Position numbers and translations under genes: made by a program. Shown here in pieces: positions 15,627 to 23,866 of a stretch of DNA of 44,125 nt. The stretch spans positions 1 to 44,125 of the IMG/VR virus record IMGVR_UViG_3300023082_000016; one strand, written 5' to 3'. The notes under the pieces were generated by a model that ran no database searches, was not told where the DNA came from, and saw only the letters and a program-made list of their open reading frames with translations. This DNA is from a virus. Within the stretch, counting starts at the first letter, position 1, and each line of letters starts with the position of its first letter.

Positions 15627-15982
15627 TACGTCTTCCTCAGTTGAATTTCATAATGAGCACCGGCCGGGTCTACCTGCACATTAACCACGTCGTAATCGTT
15701 GATCTTGTGGCCGATGTCCGGGATGCCGGTCGTTTCGTTGGTCAGCGCGATCAGCAATTGGTCAGTAGCGCGGATGTTCACGCCGTCCACCCTGTCGAGC
15801 TTGAATCCATCGAACACGCCGCGCCCACTGTAGGCGATGACAACTGGATCACTACCGGTTTCGGTAACCGGGTCCCACGTGCCGGGGATGGTGATGCCGC
15901 CCGTGAACGGCAGCACCGCATCAGCCAGGTCAGTGTCGAACGCTTCAGCCAGATCAGCCTGGATCTCTTCGCGAATACCCAT
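15626..15982 (-). CDS. Head-tail connector / stopper protein
   Basis: The product is 118 aa. It starts MGIREEIQADLAEAFDTDLADAV and carries beta strands (VVIAYSGRGVFDGFKL, LLIALTNETTG), ending in HYEIQLRKT. Its size, beta-rich content and position between the adaptor and the gp10-like protein fit a head-closure (stopper) protein that sits under the portal and keeps DNA inside. The assignment rests mainly on gene order. Confidence 0.75.
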   Translation of the reverse strand: MGIREEIQADLAEAFDTDLADAVLPFTGGITIPGTWDPVTETGSDPVVIAYSGRGVFDGFKLDRVDGVNIRATDQLLIALTNETTGIPDIGHKINDYDVVNVQVDPAGAHYEIQLRKT

Positions 15983-15985
15983 GGC

Positions 15986-16375
15986 TCACCTGTAGACGTT
16001 GAAGCTGAATGCGCTTGCCATCCAGGGGTTGAGCAGGGCCAGAGCCAGTTGCACGCCATCAGGCAGCGCAGTGGTCTTGCTGGAGTCGAACGAGGCAAAG
16101 GTCTTGCTGGTGGTCACCGATCCGGCTTTCACCGTCTTGGCTTCCAGCGCGCCTTCTGTCGTCTGCTGGTACAGCTTCCCGAGCGCGGCGGTCTGGGCCA
16201 GTTCGGCCCCGGCCAGTTTCACGTCTTCGGGAATGGCATCCATGTCGATGCCGACCAATTTGAGGGAGGTCAGATAGGCGTTGGCCTGCATGACCGCGCG
16301 CACCTTCTTGTCCTCGGTCGTCCATGTCGCGCCGAGGATGGTGTCTACGTCTGCCACGGTGATGTAGGTTGCCAT
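15986..16375 (-). CDS. Head-tail adaptor (DnaT-like / gp6-type) protein
   Basis: The product is 129 aa. It begins MATYITVADVDTILGATWTTEDKKVRAVMQANAYL, the helical pattern of head-tail adaptors often labelled 'DnaT-like ssDNA-binding' in Pseudomonas phages. It ends in LALLNPWMASAFSFNVYR, also typical. The ATG at 16375 is preferred over the long frame to 16534, which would cover the small upstream gene. It lies between the capsid block and the stopper, so the adaptor role fits better than replication. Confidence 0.8.
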   Translation of the reverse strand: MATYITVADVDTILGATWTTEDKKVRAVMQANAYLTSLKLVGIDMDAIPEDVKLAGAELAQTAALGKLYQQTTEGALEAKTVKAGSVTTSKTFASFDSSKTTALPDGVQLALALLNPWMASAFSFNVYR

Positions 16376-16415
16376 CTGGCCTCCGCTTGAATGAGTGGGG
16401 CCGAAGCCCCGGGTG

Positions 16416-16616
16416 TTACTTGGAAGCTTTGACTTCGGACTTCGCGCCGCCGCCGTTCTTGCGTGCAGCGGATTCATCCGATTCAGTGCGAACCGAGTCA
16501 ACGCCGCCGGTTTCGCCCACGGTTTGCGGGCCAACGGTTACAGCAGCTTCAGTGCCACCGAAGCCCCAGCGCGCTTTCACGTTCGGGTCGATATGCTTGT
16601 CTTGTTCAACAGCCAT
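16416..16616 (-). CDS. Small hypothetical head protein
   Basis: The product is 66 aa, acidic to neutral, Gly/Ser-rich and probably mostly disordered (VGETGGVDSVRTESDESAARKNGGGAK), beginning MAVEQDKHIDPNVKARWGFGG. It lies between the major capsid and the head-tail adaptor, where many siphophages carry a short Gly-rich protein. I know no function. It has a good ribosome site (GAAGGAGAACC) before the ATG at 16616. Confidence 0.75.
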   Translation of the reverse strand: MAVEQDKHIDPNVKARWGFGGTEAAVTVGPQTVGETGGVDSVRTESDESAARKNGGGAKSEVKASK

Positions 16617-16664
16617 GATGGTTCTCCTTCAAGTTAGCCAGCCCCCGAAGGGGCCAGCACTCGG

Positions 16665-17675
16665 TCACGCCGAGACAGTGGAAGTGATGAACGCCAGCGG
16701 AACCTGTTTGCGGTCGAACTTACGGGTCCAGTTGGCTGCCAGCGCCAGGTCGGACCAGTTCGCCGAGATTGGGCGGGTGGTGGTCGGGGTGCCGGTGATG
16801 GTCACGCCGTCGAACGAGAAGCCAAGCGGGTGCACAACGAAGTTGCGACGGGTCCACAGGGTCTCAGCGCCGCCACCGTTACCACGCTCTTCTTCGACTT
16901 GGTAACCCAAGTCGTTTTCAGGCTGCTGTTCGGCATAACCGATAGCGCCTGGGCCGAAGATCACGGACAGGTACTTGTTCGGCGTGCCAGCGATCACAGG
17001 CATGGAGTCATCAACGACGACGCGCATACCCTGGAAGCGACCGAATTCCGGGATCTGGTCAGCCAGCGGGGTGAAGTCGATCAGGTTGAGGATCTGCAGC
17101 TCGGTCTGCACAGCGGAGTGCATCGCGATGACGCTCAGGCCGCCCAGCTGACCGGAATAATCACCCATGGTCGCCTTTGCTCGGATGATCGACGCGGCGC
17201 TGATGATGCCGCCAGCATCAACAACCATGTCACCGTCGTTGGCCGCCACGTTGTCGTTGTAGATACCCACAACAGTGGCAATGGCGCGGCGCTGGGCCAC
17301 TTTCTGCCAGTAGCTCAGCAGTCGACCAGCAACGAACTCAAGCGGGTCCTGCTTGGTGATGTTTTTCACCAGGCTCATCGCGTTCCAGCCTTCGTTCAGG
17401 TACGCGGCGCGCGCCTGCATGAATGCACTGGTGACCGACAGCGGCACAGCGATATCGGTGTACACGTCGTTCGAGTAGTTCGACTCGATGGACGCATCCA
17501 GATCGACCCACCACGGAATGGTAAAGGTGTTGGACGGGCTGGCGAGCAACTGAGTCATGTCGCTGTTGGTCGTCAGGATGCCCGACTGGAAGAACGCGGT
17601 ACGCTCAACACTGTTAACGCTGATGTAGTCGCGCAGTTCGTCACGGAAGACGACATCGGAAAGAATGGTAGGCAT
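16665..17675 (-). CDS. Major capsid protein (lambda E / HK97-fold type)
   Basis: The product is 336 aa. It opens MPTILSDVVFRDELRDYISVNSVERTAFFQSGI, with later NTFTIPWWVDLDASIESNYSNDVYTD and FQGMRVVVDDSMPVIAG, a pattern of the capsid family common in Proteobacterial siphophages with DUF4055 portals. It forms the icosahedral shell. It follows the scaffold gene by 14 bp and precedes the connector genes, as expected. No fused protease domain is present. Confidence 0.92.
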   Translation of the reverse strand: MPTILSDVVFRDELRDYISVNSVERTAFFQSGILTTNSDMTQLLASPSNTFTIPWWVDLDASIESNYSNDVYTDIAVPLSVTSAFMQARAAYLNEGWNAMSLVKNITKQDPLEFVAGRLLSYWQKVAQRRAIATVVGIYNDNVAANDGDMVVDAGGIISAASIIRAKATMGDYSGQLGGLSVIAMHSAVQTELQILNLIDFTPLADQIPEFGRFQGMRVVVDDSMPVIAGTPNKYLSVIFGPGAIGYAEQQPENDLGYQVEEERGNGGGAETLWTRRNFVVHPLGFSFDGVTITGTPTTTRPISANWSDLALAANWTRKFDRKQVPLAFITSTVSA

Positions 17676-17689
17676 TGCAGAAGATCCTT

Positions 17690-18385
17690 TTAATCGGCCT
17701 TAGCAGCGGCTTTCATGCGCGCGTGCTCGGCGGGGTTGGTTCGGCGGAGTTCAACTTTCTCCATGCCGGTCATTTGTTCCCACGTTTTGGTGGCCCCGCC
17801 ACCCTTACCCCCGGTAGCCCCGCCACCGTTCGCTTGCGTGCCGCGCACCAATGCTGCGTAGCGCGGCGCTTGCTGGAATTCTTTAGCCAGGTCATCGAGT
17901 GTTGCGATGGTCAGGTTGCCGGAGGCGTCTGTGACCTTGACCTGGCCTTCTACGATCTTCAGGCGACGCTCAATGAACTCGGCCAGGATCTCGGCGTTTT
18001 CACCGTCGGCGATGCTGCCGGATACCTTGGCCGCCGCTGACGTGAGGTCGCGGCGCTCGATTCGGGTGAGGATCTCGGCGTTCTTGCTGCGCTCCTGCTC
18101 CAGTGCCTGCTGAGTGCTGGCATAGAGCTGTTCGAACTCGCCATTGGCCCGCTGCGACTCTTCCTGCAGGCGGCGCTGCTCTGCCTCAGCCGCATCGCGC
18201 TTGCGCTTCTCCTCCTTTTTCTCGGTGAGTAGCGTCTGCACTTGGTTGCGCAGGCCGTCGAGGTCAGCACCGCCAGTAGGCAGCCCCTCAACAGTCAGCA
18301 CGTAGTCTTCACCCTGGGCTTTGTAGAAAGCCTGCATGGATGGTTCGAGCGCTTCGTATGCTGCCTTGTCGATCAGGTATTTCAT
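17690..18385 (-). CDS. Capsid scaffold protein
   Basis: The product is 231 aa. It starts MKYLIDKAAYEALEPSMQAFYKAQGEDYVLTVEG. A strongly charged coiled coil follows (about 44-110, LLTEKKEEKRKRDAAEAEQ), then a helical region and a Gly-rich linker (NGGGATGGKGGGATK) before a basic C-terminal helix (WEQMTGMEKVELRRTNPAEHARMKAAAK) that would bind capsid subunits. This domain order is typical of internal scaffolds. No protease is seen. It stands directly before the capsid gene. Confidence 0.85.
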   Translation of the reverse strand: MKYLIDKAAYEALEPSMQAFYKAQGEDYVLTVEGLPTGGADLDGLRNQVQTLLTEKKEEKRKRDAAEAEQRRLQEESQRANGEFEQLYASTQQALEQERSKNAEILTRIERRDLTSAAAKVSGSIADGENAEILAEFIERRLKIVEGQVKVTDASGNLTIATLDDLAKEFQQAPRYAALVRGTQANGGGATGGKGGGATKTWEQMTGMEKVELRRTNPAEHARMKAAAKAD

Positions 18386-18427
18386 GTCATCCCCCGGATG
18401 ATTTGCCGTTGGCTCAGCCGCAGGCAT

Positions 18428-18449
18428 AAAAAAACCGGCACTCGGCCGG
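18428..18449 (-). terminator. Hairpin with T7 before the scaffold gene
   Basis: The minus-strand stem CCGGC/GCCGG with loop CGAGT is followed by TTTTTTTATGCC. Here about 35 nt separate the T-run from the scaffold start at 18385. It has the same design as the three other late-operon modules. Confidence 0.6.
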
Positions 18450-18467
18450 CTGTTTGATGATTCGTTG

Positions 18468-19511
18468 TCAGATGCCTGCTCGCTCGAAGGCGCGCGGCTC
18501 CATGTCTTTCAGTTGTTGCAGGGTCAGGGTCTTGCCATTGTCATCCACGAACTTGTCGAGGGTCAGATCGCCCTTGGTGAACAAGGCATATCGGTTTGGC
18601 CCGAGCACATCACGCTGGAAGGATGCGGGCTGCCGTGACAGCCAATCCTGATAGCTCGTCTTGCTGGATACCTGCTGAACTCCATCAGGTCCGATTGAGG
18701 GCCTTGTGGATCCTGGTATCTCCCGTGCGTACTCGTCTTTCAGGACCGGCAATGCAGCAGAACGGCAATTCCAGTGCCCGGGTGGTCGCGGATCGTCCCA
18801 GCCATACAGATGCTGGTCGCGGGCCTGACACATGGCGCTGGTCTTGCTGTCGAGTGTGGATATCCATCGCCAGCCCTTGAGGATGTCGTCGTTCGCCTTG
18901 AGCGTTTCCATGCGAGCCGTACTGGCGACATGGTTGGTCATGGTGCGAACGAGTGACGATGCCTGATCCTGGTGAAGCTGATGAATGCTGGTTAGGCGTC
19001 GGCCGATCTGCTGGCTGGTTTCACCCAGAGATGAGCCGATCTGAATCTCGCCGATGATCTCGGCCGCCTTCTTAGTGCCGAACTGATCGAGCGCACCGGC
19101 AATGCTGATTCGCTGCACGCCGGCCCGAGCCTCAAGGATGAGCGGGTCAGCTAATGCAGCAGCAGCGACCATTTGAGCTGACGGCACATTCAGCTGAACC
19201 ACAGCCTTGATGAACTTTCCGAGCATCGTGGCGTTGAATTCAGCCTCATAGGACGCGAACTTGCCCAGATCCAACTGAGCCGCGCCCTTCATGTCGTCGT
19301 AGATGCCCCGCAAATCACCCTGAAGCGATTCTATCTGCGAGGTGTAACGCTGGGAGCCGTAAGCGCTCAGCCCTGCCGATACTCGCTCCTTGGCAGTGCT
19401 GATGGCCTTGGCGATGAACTTTGCAATCCGCTTCAGGTTGCCGCCCGCGTATCGCTGGACATAAACCTGATGGCGGGTCGTTGCGTCGGTCAGATAACCT
19501 TCACTGCTCAT
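18468..19511 (-). CDS. Phage minor head protein (SPP1 gp7 / Mu F-like)
   Basis: The product is 347 aa. The N-terminal 200 residues are helical. The C-terminal region (about 205-260) carries the family signature RMETLKANDDILKGWRWIS, LDSKTSAMCQARD and RPPGHWNCRSA, with conserved Cys and His that may bind a metal. Minor head proteins of this type are injected or line the portal vertex. It overlaps the portal gene end by 11 bp. Confidence 0.9.
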   Translation of the reverse strand: MSSEGYLTDATTRHQVYVQRYAGGNLKRIAKFIAKAISTAKERVSAGLSAYGSQRYTSQIESLQGDLRGIYDDMKGAAQLDLGKFASYEAEFNATMLGKFIKAVVQLNVPSAQMVAAAALADPLILEARAGVQRISIAGALDQFGTKKAAEIIGEIQIGSSLGETSQQIGRRLTSIHQLHQDQASSLVRTMTNHVASTARMETLKANDDILKGWRWISTLDSKTSAMCQARDQHLYGWDDPRPPGHWNCRSAALPVLKDEYAREIPGSTRPSIGPDGVQQVSSKTSYQDWLSRQPASFQRDVLGPNRYALFTKGDLTLDKFVDDNGKTLTLQQLKDMEPRAFERAGI

Positions 19512-20949
19512 CGCCGCCCTCGCCTACCCCGGGCTCGCTGCCCAGAACAGGCGCATCAGCTTCGCGGTCCTCGTCAATCTCTTCGTCAGTGCGATCAGAC
19601 TCGAGCACACCGGCCTGGCGCAGATTGGTCCGCAGGTCCTTCTTGGCGATGATGCCCTGTTGCCAGAGCTGCATTTGCGCAAGGATTGATTGCGAGTCCA
19701 TGACCTGATCGAAGAACTCCTGATTGAGCCAAAACACCGTCTTGGCCTCGTCCACAGCATCCATCATGAAGCGCTGGGCGTCGAACAGAGCCAGCTTGAC
19801 CGCCTCTGACACGTTGCCCGCGATGGTGCCCAGGACTGAGTTGTCCGAGCTGTACCGAATACGGACCGCTTCCGCCGTCTCGGCGCCATTGCCCTGCTGG
19901 ACAATGCGAGCGCCGATCATGAGCATCTGATCTTCTTTGTCCTTCATCAGCTCGCGTGCAAGCTGGGTTTCATTGGCCTGCAGCATGACTGCCGTGCCGC
20001 TTGTGCCTAGGTTGTGCCCACGGCGCGAACCGATGTGCATGCCGTTCGGGTTGAGCTTCACGAACTCGCTCGGGTCGATGCTGGTGGTGATGAACAGCGT
20101 CGGCTGCGAGCTGATAAAGCCCGACTCTTCCACCGTGGCACTGTTGCCATAGTGGAGGATGTTCACCTCGGCCAAGTCCTCGAGCGGGGCCTTATCTACG
20201 CTCGCATCGTTGTTCTGTGAGCCGAAGAAGTGGAACGGGATGTGATCGAAGTCCTTGCCAGCCTTGTCTGTGGGGTTGCTCTCTACGCCGTCCGGGGCGT
20301 CCTTGGTGTACACGCGCTGCACGTACTTGCCGTCGAGCAGCATCAGCGCGCGGTATTGGTCCTTTGCTGTGAACTCAAAGCCGTCCAAGGTCACTTCGTT
20401 CAGCTTTTCGTGCAGAACGACCAATGTCAGGCGCTTAACGCCATCGATCACATCTTCACGCCAGTTGATGATGCTCTCGGCTGGGTAGAAGTGGACGTAG
20501 GCGCGGGCCTTTGCCGACTGGGCGACGGTCAGTGATGTCTGGCCCGCTGGCAGCTCAACCTTGGGGAAGTCCACAAGGAATCCGCCACGGCCAGTATCCA
20601 GGCACTCGCCTGTAGCCTCTTTGCACAGCTGCTCAAGGCTGGCTCCGTCACCGCTGACATTCTCCAGCAGGTAATTGATACCGGCTGGCAGCTCAACCTC
20701 AGCAGTCTTGCGGAACACTGCGCCCATGAGCCCGGTGCGCGTGCGGCCGGTCACGTTCAGGAACATGGCGCGGCGCTTCAGTTGCTCGTACCGCGCGAAG
20801 TTCTCATCGGACAGGTTGAGCGGGTCCGGCATTGGCAGATATTCGTTGTACTTGCGTACCTCTCGCGGGCCAGCTACGCAACGCTTGACCAACTGCCAAC
20901 CGGGCAAGGCATCGCTGTACTCCTGCCTGATGGCGCTGTAGTTGGGCAT
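19501..20949 (-). CDS. Portal protein (DUF4055 family)
   Basis: The product is 482 aa. The N-terminus MPNYSAIRQEYSDALPGWQLVKRCVAGPREVRKYNEYLP, then GFLVDFPKV and YVHFYPAESIINWRED, match the DUF4055 family, which serves as portal in this phage group. Portals form the dodecameric DNA channel at one capsid vertex and dock the terminase. The C-terminus is acidic (DEEIDEDREAD). It lies directly after the large terminase and overlaps the minor head gene. Confidence 0.92.
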   Translation of the reverse strand: MPNYSAIRQEYSDALPGWQLVKRCVAGPREVRKYNEYLPMPDPLNLSDENFARYEQLKRRAMFLNVTGRTRTGLMGAVFRKTAEVELPAGINYLLENVSGDGASLEQLCKEATGECLDTGRGGFLVDFPKVELPAGQTSLTVAQSAKARAYVHFYPAESIINWREDVIDGVKRLTLVVLHEKLNEVTLDGFEFTAKDQYRALMLLDGKYVQRVYTKDAPDGVESNPTDKAGKDFDHIPFHFFGSQNNDASVDKAPLEDLAEVNILHYGNSATVEESGFISSQPTLFITTSIDPSEFVKLNPNGMHIGSRRGHNLGTSGTAVMLQANETQLARELMKDKEDQMLMIGARIVQQGNGAETAEAVRIRYSSDNSVLGTIAGNVSEAVKLALFDAQRFMMDAVDEAKTVFWLNQEFFDQVMDSQSILAQMQLWQQGIIAKKDLRTNLRQAGVLESDRTDEEIDEDREADAPVLGSEPGVGEGGDEQ

Positions 20950-20956
20950 ATTGGCC

Positions 20957-22444
20957 TCAGAAGGTGAAGGTAACGGGGATGTGAGTCATGGTTGCGCGCT
21001 TTGTCTTGGCCACAGCGAAGTAGCGGAATGCGTCAGCAGCGTGAGATGACCAGTCATGAAGCGGCCGGTCTTTCCAGCACCCCTTCTTGTCGTCCCACTC
21101 CTTGCGGTAGTTCTCCAGGCAGGAAATGCCCTCTTCGCACTTGGCTTCATCGAAGGCGCAGTGCGCAAGAATCTCCCGGGCCTGATCGATGCCGTCATCG
21201 ACGCCGATCTTCGGAACAACCTTGAAGGTCATGCTGTAGCGCTGCCCGTCGATCTCGTAACCCTCTCGGGCCATCTCCCGGCGCGTCTTGGCATCACTGC
21301 TGAACTCCCGGTTATCGATGTCGTGAGGCCCCCAGTGGTCCGCGTATTGGTAACCGCGATCCTTGAGCACCTTCATGTAGTGGCGCAGGCCTTCACCGCT
21401 GTTCTGGTAGAAGTCGATGACGTGGTATTCCTCACCCACGATGCGGACGAACCAGATCGCAGTGGAGTCGCCCACGCCGATATCCCAGAACGTGTGTACG
21501 GGTAGGTGGCTGTTGTCCGGCAGTGCGCCGATACGTTGAGCCGAATAGAGCTTGGTGAACTGGCGCGCGTAGTACGCACCCTCGATAGACTGCTGGAACG
21601 CCTCGGCCGGTATCGACGGGTATTCCCGCTTCATGTCGTCGCCGAGTGTCTTTTCCTTGGCCGCATACCAAGCGCGCTGGCCAGGGTTCGTGGCGATCCC
21701 GTGCTTGGCGGCCAACTCGTCAAAGTAGGCTGTCAGCCGGTCAGGGATGATCGCCGTAGACGGGTCGAGCCAATACAGCGCATTTCGCCACCAACTGAAG
21801 AAGAAGAACTTCCAGTCGAGCAGGCCAAGCGGCACGCCAGAAAGCTCCTGCTTCTCGGCACCTTGGCTGTAGTCGAAGAAGTAACCCGCCCTGCCCTCGG
21901 CCGTCGATTCGATGGTGACGAAGCAGTCAGCAGCCACAGCCTCGAATGCACCCGTGACAATCTCTCGGGCCTTGTGCGGAAACTTGGCACATATTTTCCC
22001 GAACTCGGACACATGCAGATAGCGCAGCGTGCCGCCCCGGAATGAGGTGGAAACGTAAAGCGATCCGCCTTTGCTGAATACCAGCTCACCCGCCGCGTCG
22101 TTGCTGGCAGGGTTGGCCTTCTTGATCTCGTCAGGCAGGCAGTCATAGGCAAACTTGATCTTTTCCCGGAACAGGCGCTTGGCGTCGTTCAGAGTGTGAG
22201 CAATCAGTGCGCACTTGGCAGACTCAAAGAGTGCGGCGTCGAGCTGGATGATGCAAACCAGCGTCGTGAACCCAAGCTGCCGAGCCTTGAGGATGATGTT
22301 GCGAGTGTGCATGCCTTGGAAGTAGTCGATCTGCTCCTGCGTCATGCGGAAGCGGACTTTCTTCCCGGCCTTGTCGGTGATGAAGTAGAGATTGTTCAGG
22401 CGCCAGAACCGATCCCGGAGCAGCTTCATGTGCTCGGGCTTCAT
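20957..22444 (-). CDS. Terminase large subunit
   Basis: The product is 495 aa. The ATPase has a Walker-A-like loop KARQLGFTT (about residues 54-62) and a Walker B region LRYLHVSEFGK (about 140-150). A coupling motif-like ESTAEGRAG follows near 180. The nuclease domain has acidic residues in TFWDIGVGDSTAIWF (about 318), HWGPHDID (about 370) and SHAADAFRY (about 470). It packages DNA into the prohead and cuts it. It follows the small subunit by one base. Confidence 0.95.
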   Translation of the reverse strand: MKPEHMKLLRDRFWRLNNLYFITDKAGKKVRFRMTQEQIDYFQGMHTRNIILKARQLGFTTLVCIIQLDAALFESAKCALIAHTLNDAKRLFREKIKFAYDCLPDEIKKANPASNDAAGELVFSKGGSLYVSTSFRGGTLRYLHVSEFGKICAKFPHKAREIVTGAFEAVAADCFVTIESTAEGRAGYFFDYSQGAEKQELSGVPLGLLDWKFFFFSWWRNALYWLDPSTAIIPDRLTAYFDELAAKHGIATNPGQRAWYAAKEKTLGDDMKREYPSIPAEAFQQSIEGAYYARQFTKLYSAQRIGALPDNSHLPVHTFWDIGVGDSTAIWFVRIVGEEYHVIDFYQNSGEGLRHYMKVLKDRGYQYADHWGPHDIDNREFSSDAKTRREMAREGYEIDGQRYSMTFKVVPKIGVDDGIDQAREILAHCAFDEAKCEEGISCLENYRKEWDDKKGCWKDRPLHDWSSHAADAFRYFAVAKTKRATMTHIPVTFTF

Positions 22445-22445
22445 A

Positions 22446-22967
22446 TCAGGCTTCCTTCGATAGATCGTCCATCAGTGCGGCCAGGTCGCTGACTGTCTTG
22501 TCACCTTCCTCAGTATCGAGGTTGTAGGCCTGGCGCTCGCCCTTGATGACCTTGAGCTGAGCGTCAACACCGGCATTGAGGGATCGGGAGAAGTCGCCGA
22601 TGTTGTCTTCGGTAACCTCGATGCCCTGCAATGCTAAGCAAAGCTTCTCAGTGATCGCTCGCCATCTGGCAAGCCCGGACATGTGAGCAAGGACAACGTC
22701 AGCGCCCTGAGTGGATGCGATGTCAATGATCTGAGCGTCAGTGACCACGCTTGACTGGTCACCGCTAACGGTCACCGCTCTGGTCACCTTGTCCTTTACG
22801 GCAGTCCTAACCTTACTTGTCAGGTCTCTCTGCCATCCTTCCTTGCCCGCACGCTTCATGATCGTGTTATGCGCAACACCATGCTCTGCAGCTATGGTGC
22901 GCAAGGAAAGCGCCCCGGCCCGGTAGGCGCGTTCGATGGCCTCCCAGTCGGGTTGCTTGGTTGTCAT
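22446..22967 (-). CDS. Terminase small subunit
   Basis: The product is 173 aa. The N-terminal helix-turn-helix (WEAIERAYRAGALSLRTIAAEHGV, then NTIMKRAGKEGW) is the DNA-recognition motif of this family. The middle is helical for oligomerisation, and the acidic C-terminus (DLAALMDDLSKEA) probably contacts the large subunit. It selects phage DNA for packaging. It is adjacent to and tightly spaced with the large subunit. Confidence 0.92.
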   Translation of the reverse strand: MTTKQPDWEAIERAYRAGALSLRTIAAEHGVAHNTIMKRAGKEGWQRDLTSKVRTAVKDKVTRAVTVSGDQSSVVTDAQIIDIASTQGADVVLAHMSGLARWRAITEKLCLALQGIEVTEDNIGDFSRSLNAGVDAQLKVIKGERQAYNLDTEEGDKTVSDLAALMDDLSKEA

Positions 22968-22976
22968 GGGGAATCC

Positions 22977-23405
22977 TTATGGTTTTTCCTGGGCGATGCT
23001 CAGCGTCCGAACCTGGCCGCCCGTACCAGTATCCCGCTTCTTGGCCATCTCGACGGCCTCGGCAGCAGTTGCGCCCATGTCCATAGCAGTGATGGCGTTG
23101 TCTGATCCGCTACCGATTGCGTATTGGTGGTCTATCGGATACTTGAATAGACGCCCTTCACTCCAGAGGATCTCTGTGACTAGGCCCTCGAACACGGCAA
23201 TGACCTGAGCATCACACTCTCCCTCGATCTTCGTGCCAAAGAAGGCATCAATCAGATTCAGAATGTCCGAGGTTGAGCCGCACCCGAAGAACACATGACC
23301 ATCTCGCTCGCGCTTCTTGTCTGCGCTATCAGTGACGATCCTTCCATCACAAGTTCGGCGAGAGTCATAGGCTATCACGCCGTCTTTGTAGGCAATGGTC
23401 GTCAT
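22977..23405 (-). CDS. Ntn-hydrolase / HslV-like (proteasome-type) protein
   Basis: The product is 142 aa. It begins MTTIAYKDGVIAYDSRRT, so removal of Met would leave Thr at the N-terminus, as in HslV and proteasome beta subunits. The SADKKRERDGHVFFGCGST part matches the catalytic Lys region and the following Gly-rich strand. Later come YAIGSGSDNAITAMDMGATAAEAVEMAKKRDTGTGG. It is shorter than host HslV (about 175 aa). Its place beside the terminase suggests a role in head maturation, or in control of host proteolysis. No HslU-like ATPase is in the window. Confidence 0.85.
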   Translation of the reverse strand: MTTIAYKDGVIAYDSRRTCDGRIVTDSADKKRERDGHVFFGCGSTSDILNLIDAFFGTKIEGECDAQVIAVFEGLVTEILWSEGRLFKYPIDHQYAIGSGSDNAITAMDMGATAAEAVEMAKKRDTGTGGQVRTLSIAQEKP

Positions 23406-23417
23406 ATGTTGTCTCGA

Positions 23418-23552
23418 TCAGGTGATGGTGCAGGAAGGCCAGATGCTGCGAGCAAACGCCAGTGCCGATACATAGTCCATCGCCTGACTGAGCAGGATCA
23501 TGGGGAAGGGTTTGTAGCCGGGGGTGGTCACGTACCAGTTTCGTTTGGTCAT
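23418..23552 (-). CDS. Small 44-aa phage protein
   Basis: The product is 44 aa: it begins MTKRNWYVTTPGYKPFP and ends ALAFARSIWPSCTIT. I do not know its function, but small proteins with a YVTTPGY start and an AR-x-IWP end are familiar from phage genomes. The ribosome site AGGTGAG is 2-8 nt before the ATG at 23552. Directly upstream of it, and touching it, is the perfect hairpin of 23563-23598, so translation may depend on that structure. It lies between Rz1 and the Ntn-hydrolase gene. Confidence 0.7.
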   Translation of the reverse strand: MTKRNWYVTTPGYKPFPMILLSQAMDYVSALAFARSIWPSCTIT

Positions 23553-23562
23553 AACTCACCTC

Positions 23563-23598
23563 GCGCCACGAAACGGCGCATCTGAAATCGTGGCGCGG
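23563..23598 (-). repeat. Dispersed palindrome, copy 1 (intergenic)
   Basis: On the minus strand the arms are CGCGCCACGA and TCGTGGCGCG, 10 bp perfect, around a 16-nt loop starting TTTCAG. It shares arms and the loop start with copies at 29549-29582 and 39764-39800. It would form a stable RNA hairpin right before the ribosome site of the 44-aa gene. Confidence 0.8.
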
Positions 23599-23599
23599 A

Positions 23600-23866
23600 T
23601 TATTTGCTCTTGCTGCGAACGATCTGCGCGTCGACTTGATCGGCGCAAGTGTCGAGCAGCTTGATGGCTTGATTCTTCAGCTCCCAAAGCTGGCCGTTGT
23701 CGGTGAGGTCTTCATCCTCTACCCGCTCACACGGAATCAGCTCGGGGGCTTCAATTCTTAGGGCGCTTGTCTTTGTCACTACCAGGGGCTTTGCCGCGCA
23801 GGCCGTCAGGAAGAGGCTGAGCAGCCCAATCACGAACAGGCTTGCTGTTGCGCTTGAGAGTTTCAA
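23600..23866 (-). CDS. Rz1: Outer-membrane spanin Rz1
   Basis: The product is 88 aa. I chose a TTG start at 23866, because AGGAAGGAA stands just before it and the reading then begins as a clean lipoprotein signal (MKLSSATASLFVIGLLSLFLTAC, lipobox LTAC, lipidated Cys23). A start at 23956 would put 30 basic residues before the signal. It begins inside the Rz gene in another frame and runs past its end. The mature part would sit in the outer membrane and bind Rz to fuse the two membranes at lysis. Confidence 0.8.
   Translation of the reverse strand: MKLSSATASLFVIGLLSLFLTACAAKPLVVTKTSALRIEAPELIPCERVEDEDLTDNGQLWELKNQAIKLLDTCADQVDAQIVRSKSK

Noticed and set aside
15593-16390. 265-codon plus-strand frame over the head-tail connector genes
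   Set aside because: It is antisense to three well-supported genes and has the Arg/Gly/His-rich composition of shadow frames in GC-rich DNA.
16830-17693. 287-codon plus-strand frame over the major capsid gene
   Set aside because: It mirrors the capsid coding sequence; no ribosome site, and composition (His, Gln, Val, Asp-rich) typical of antisense frames.
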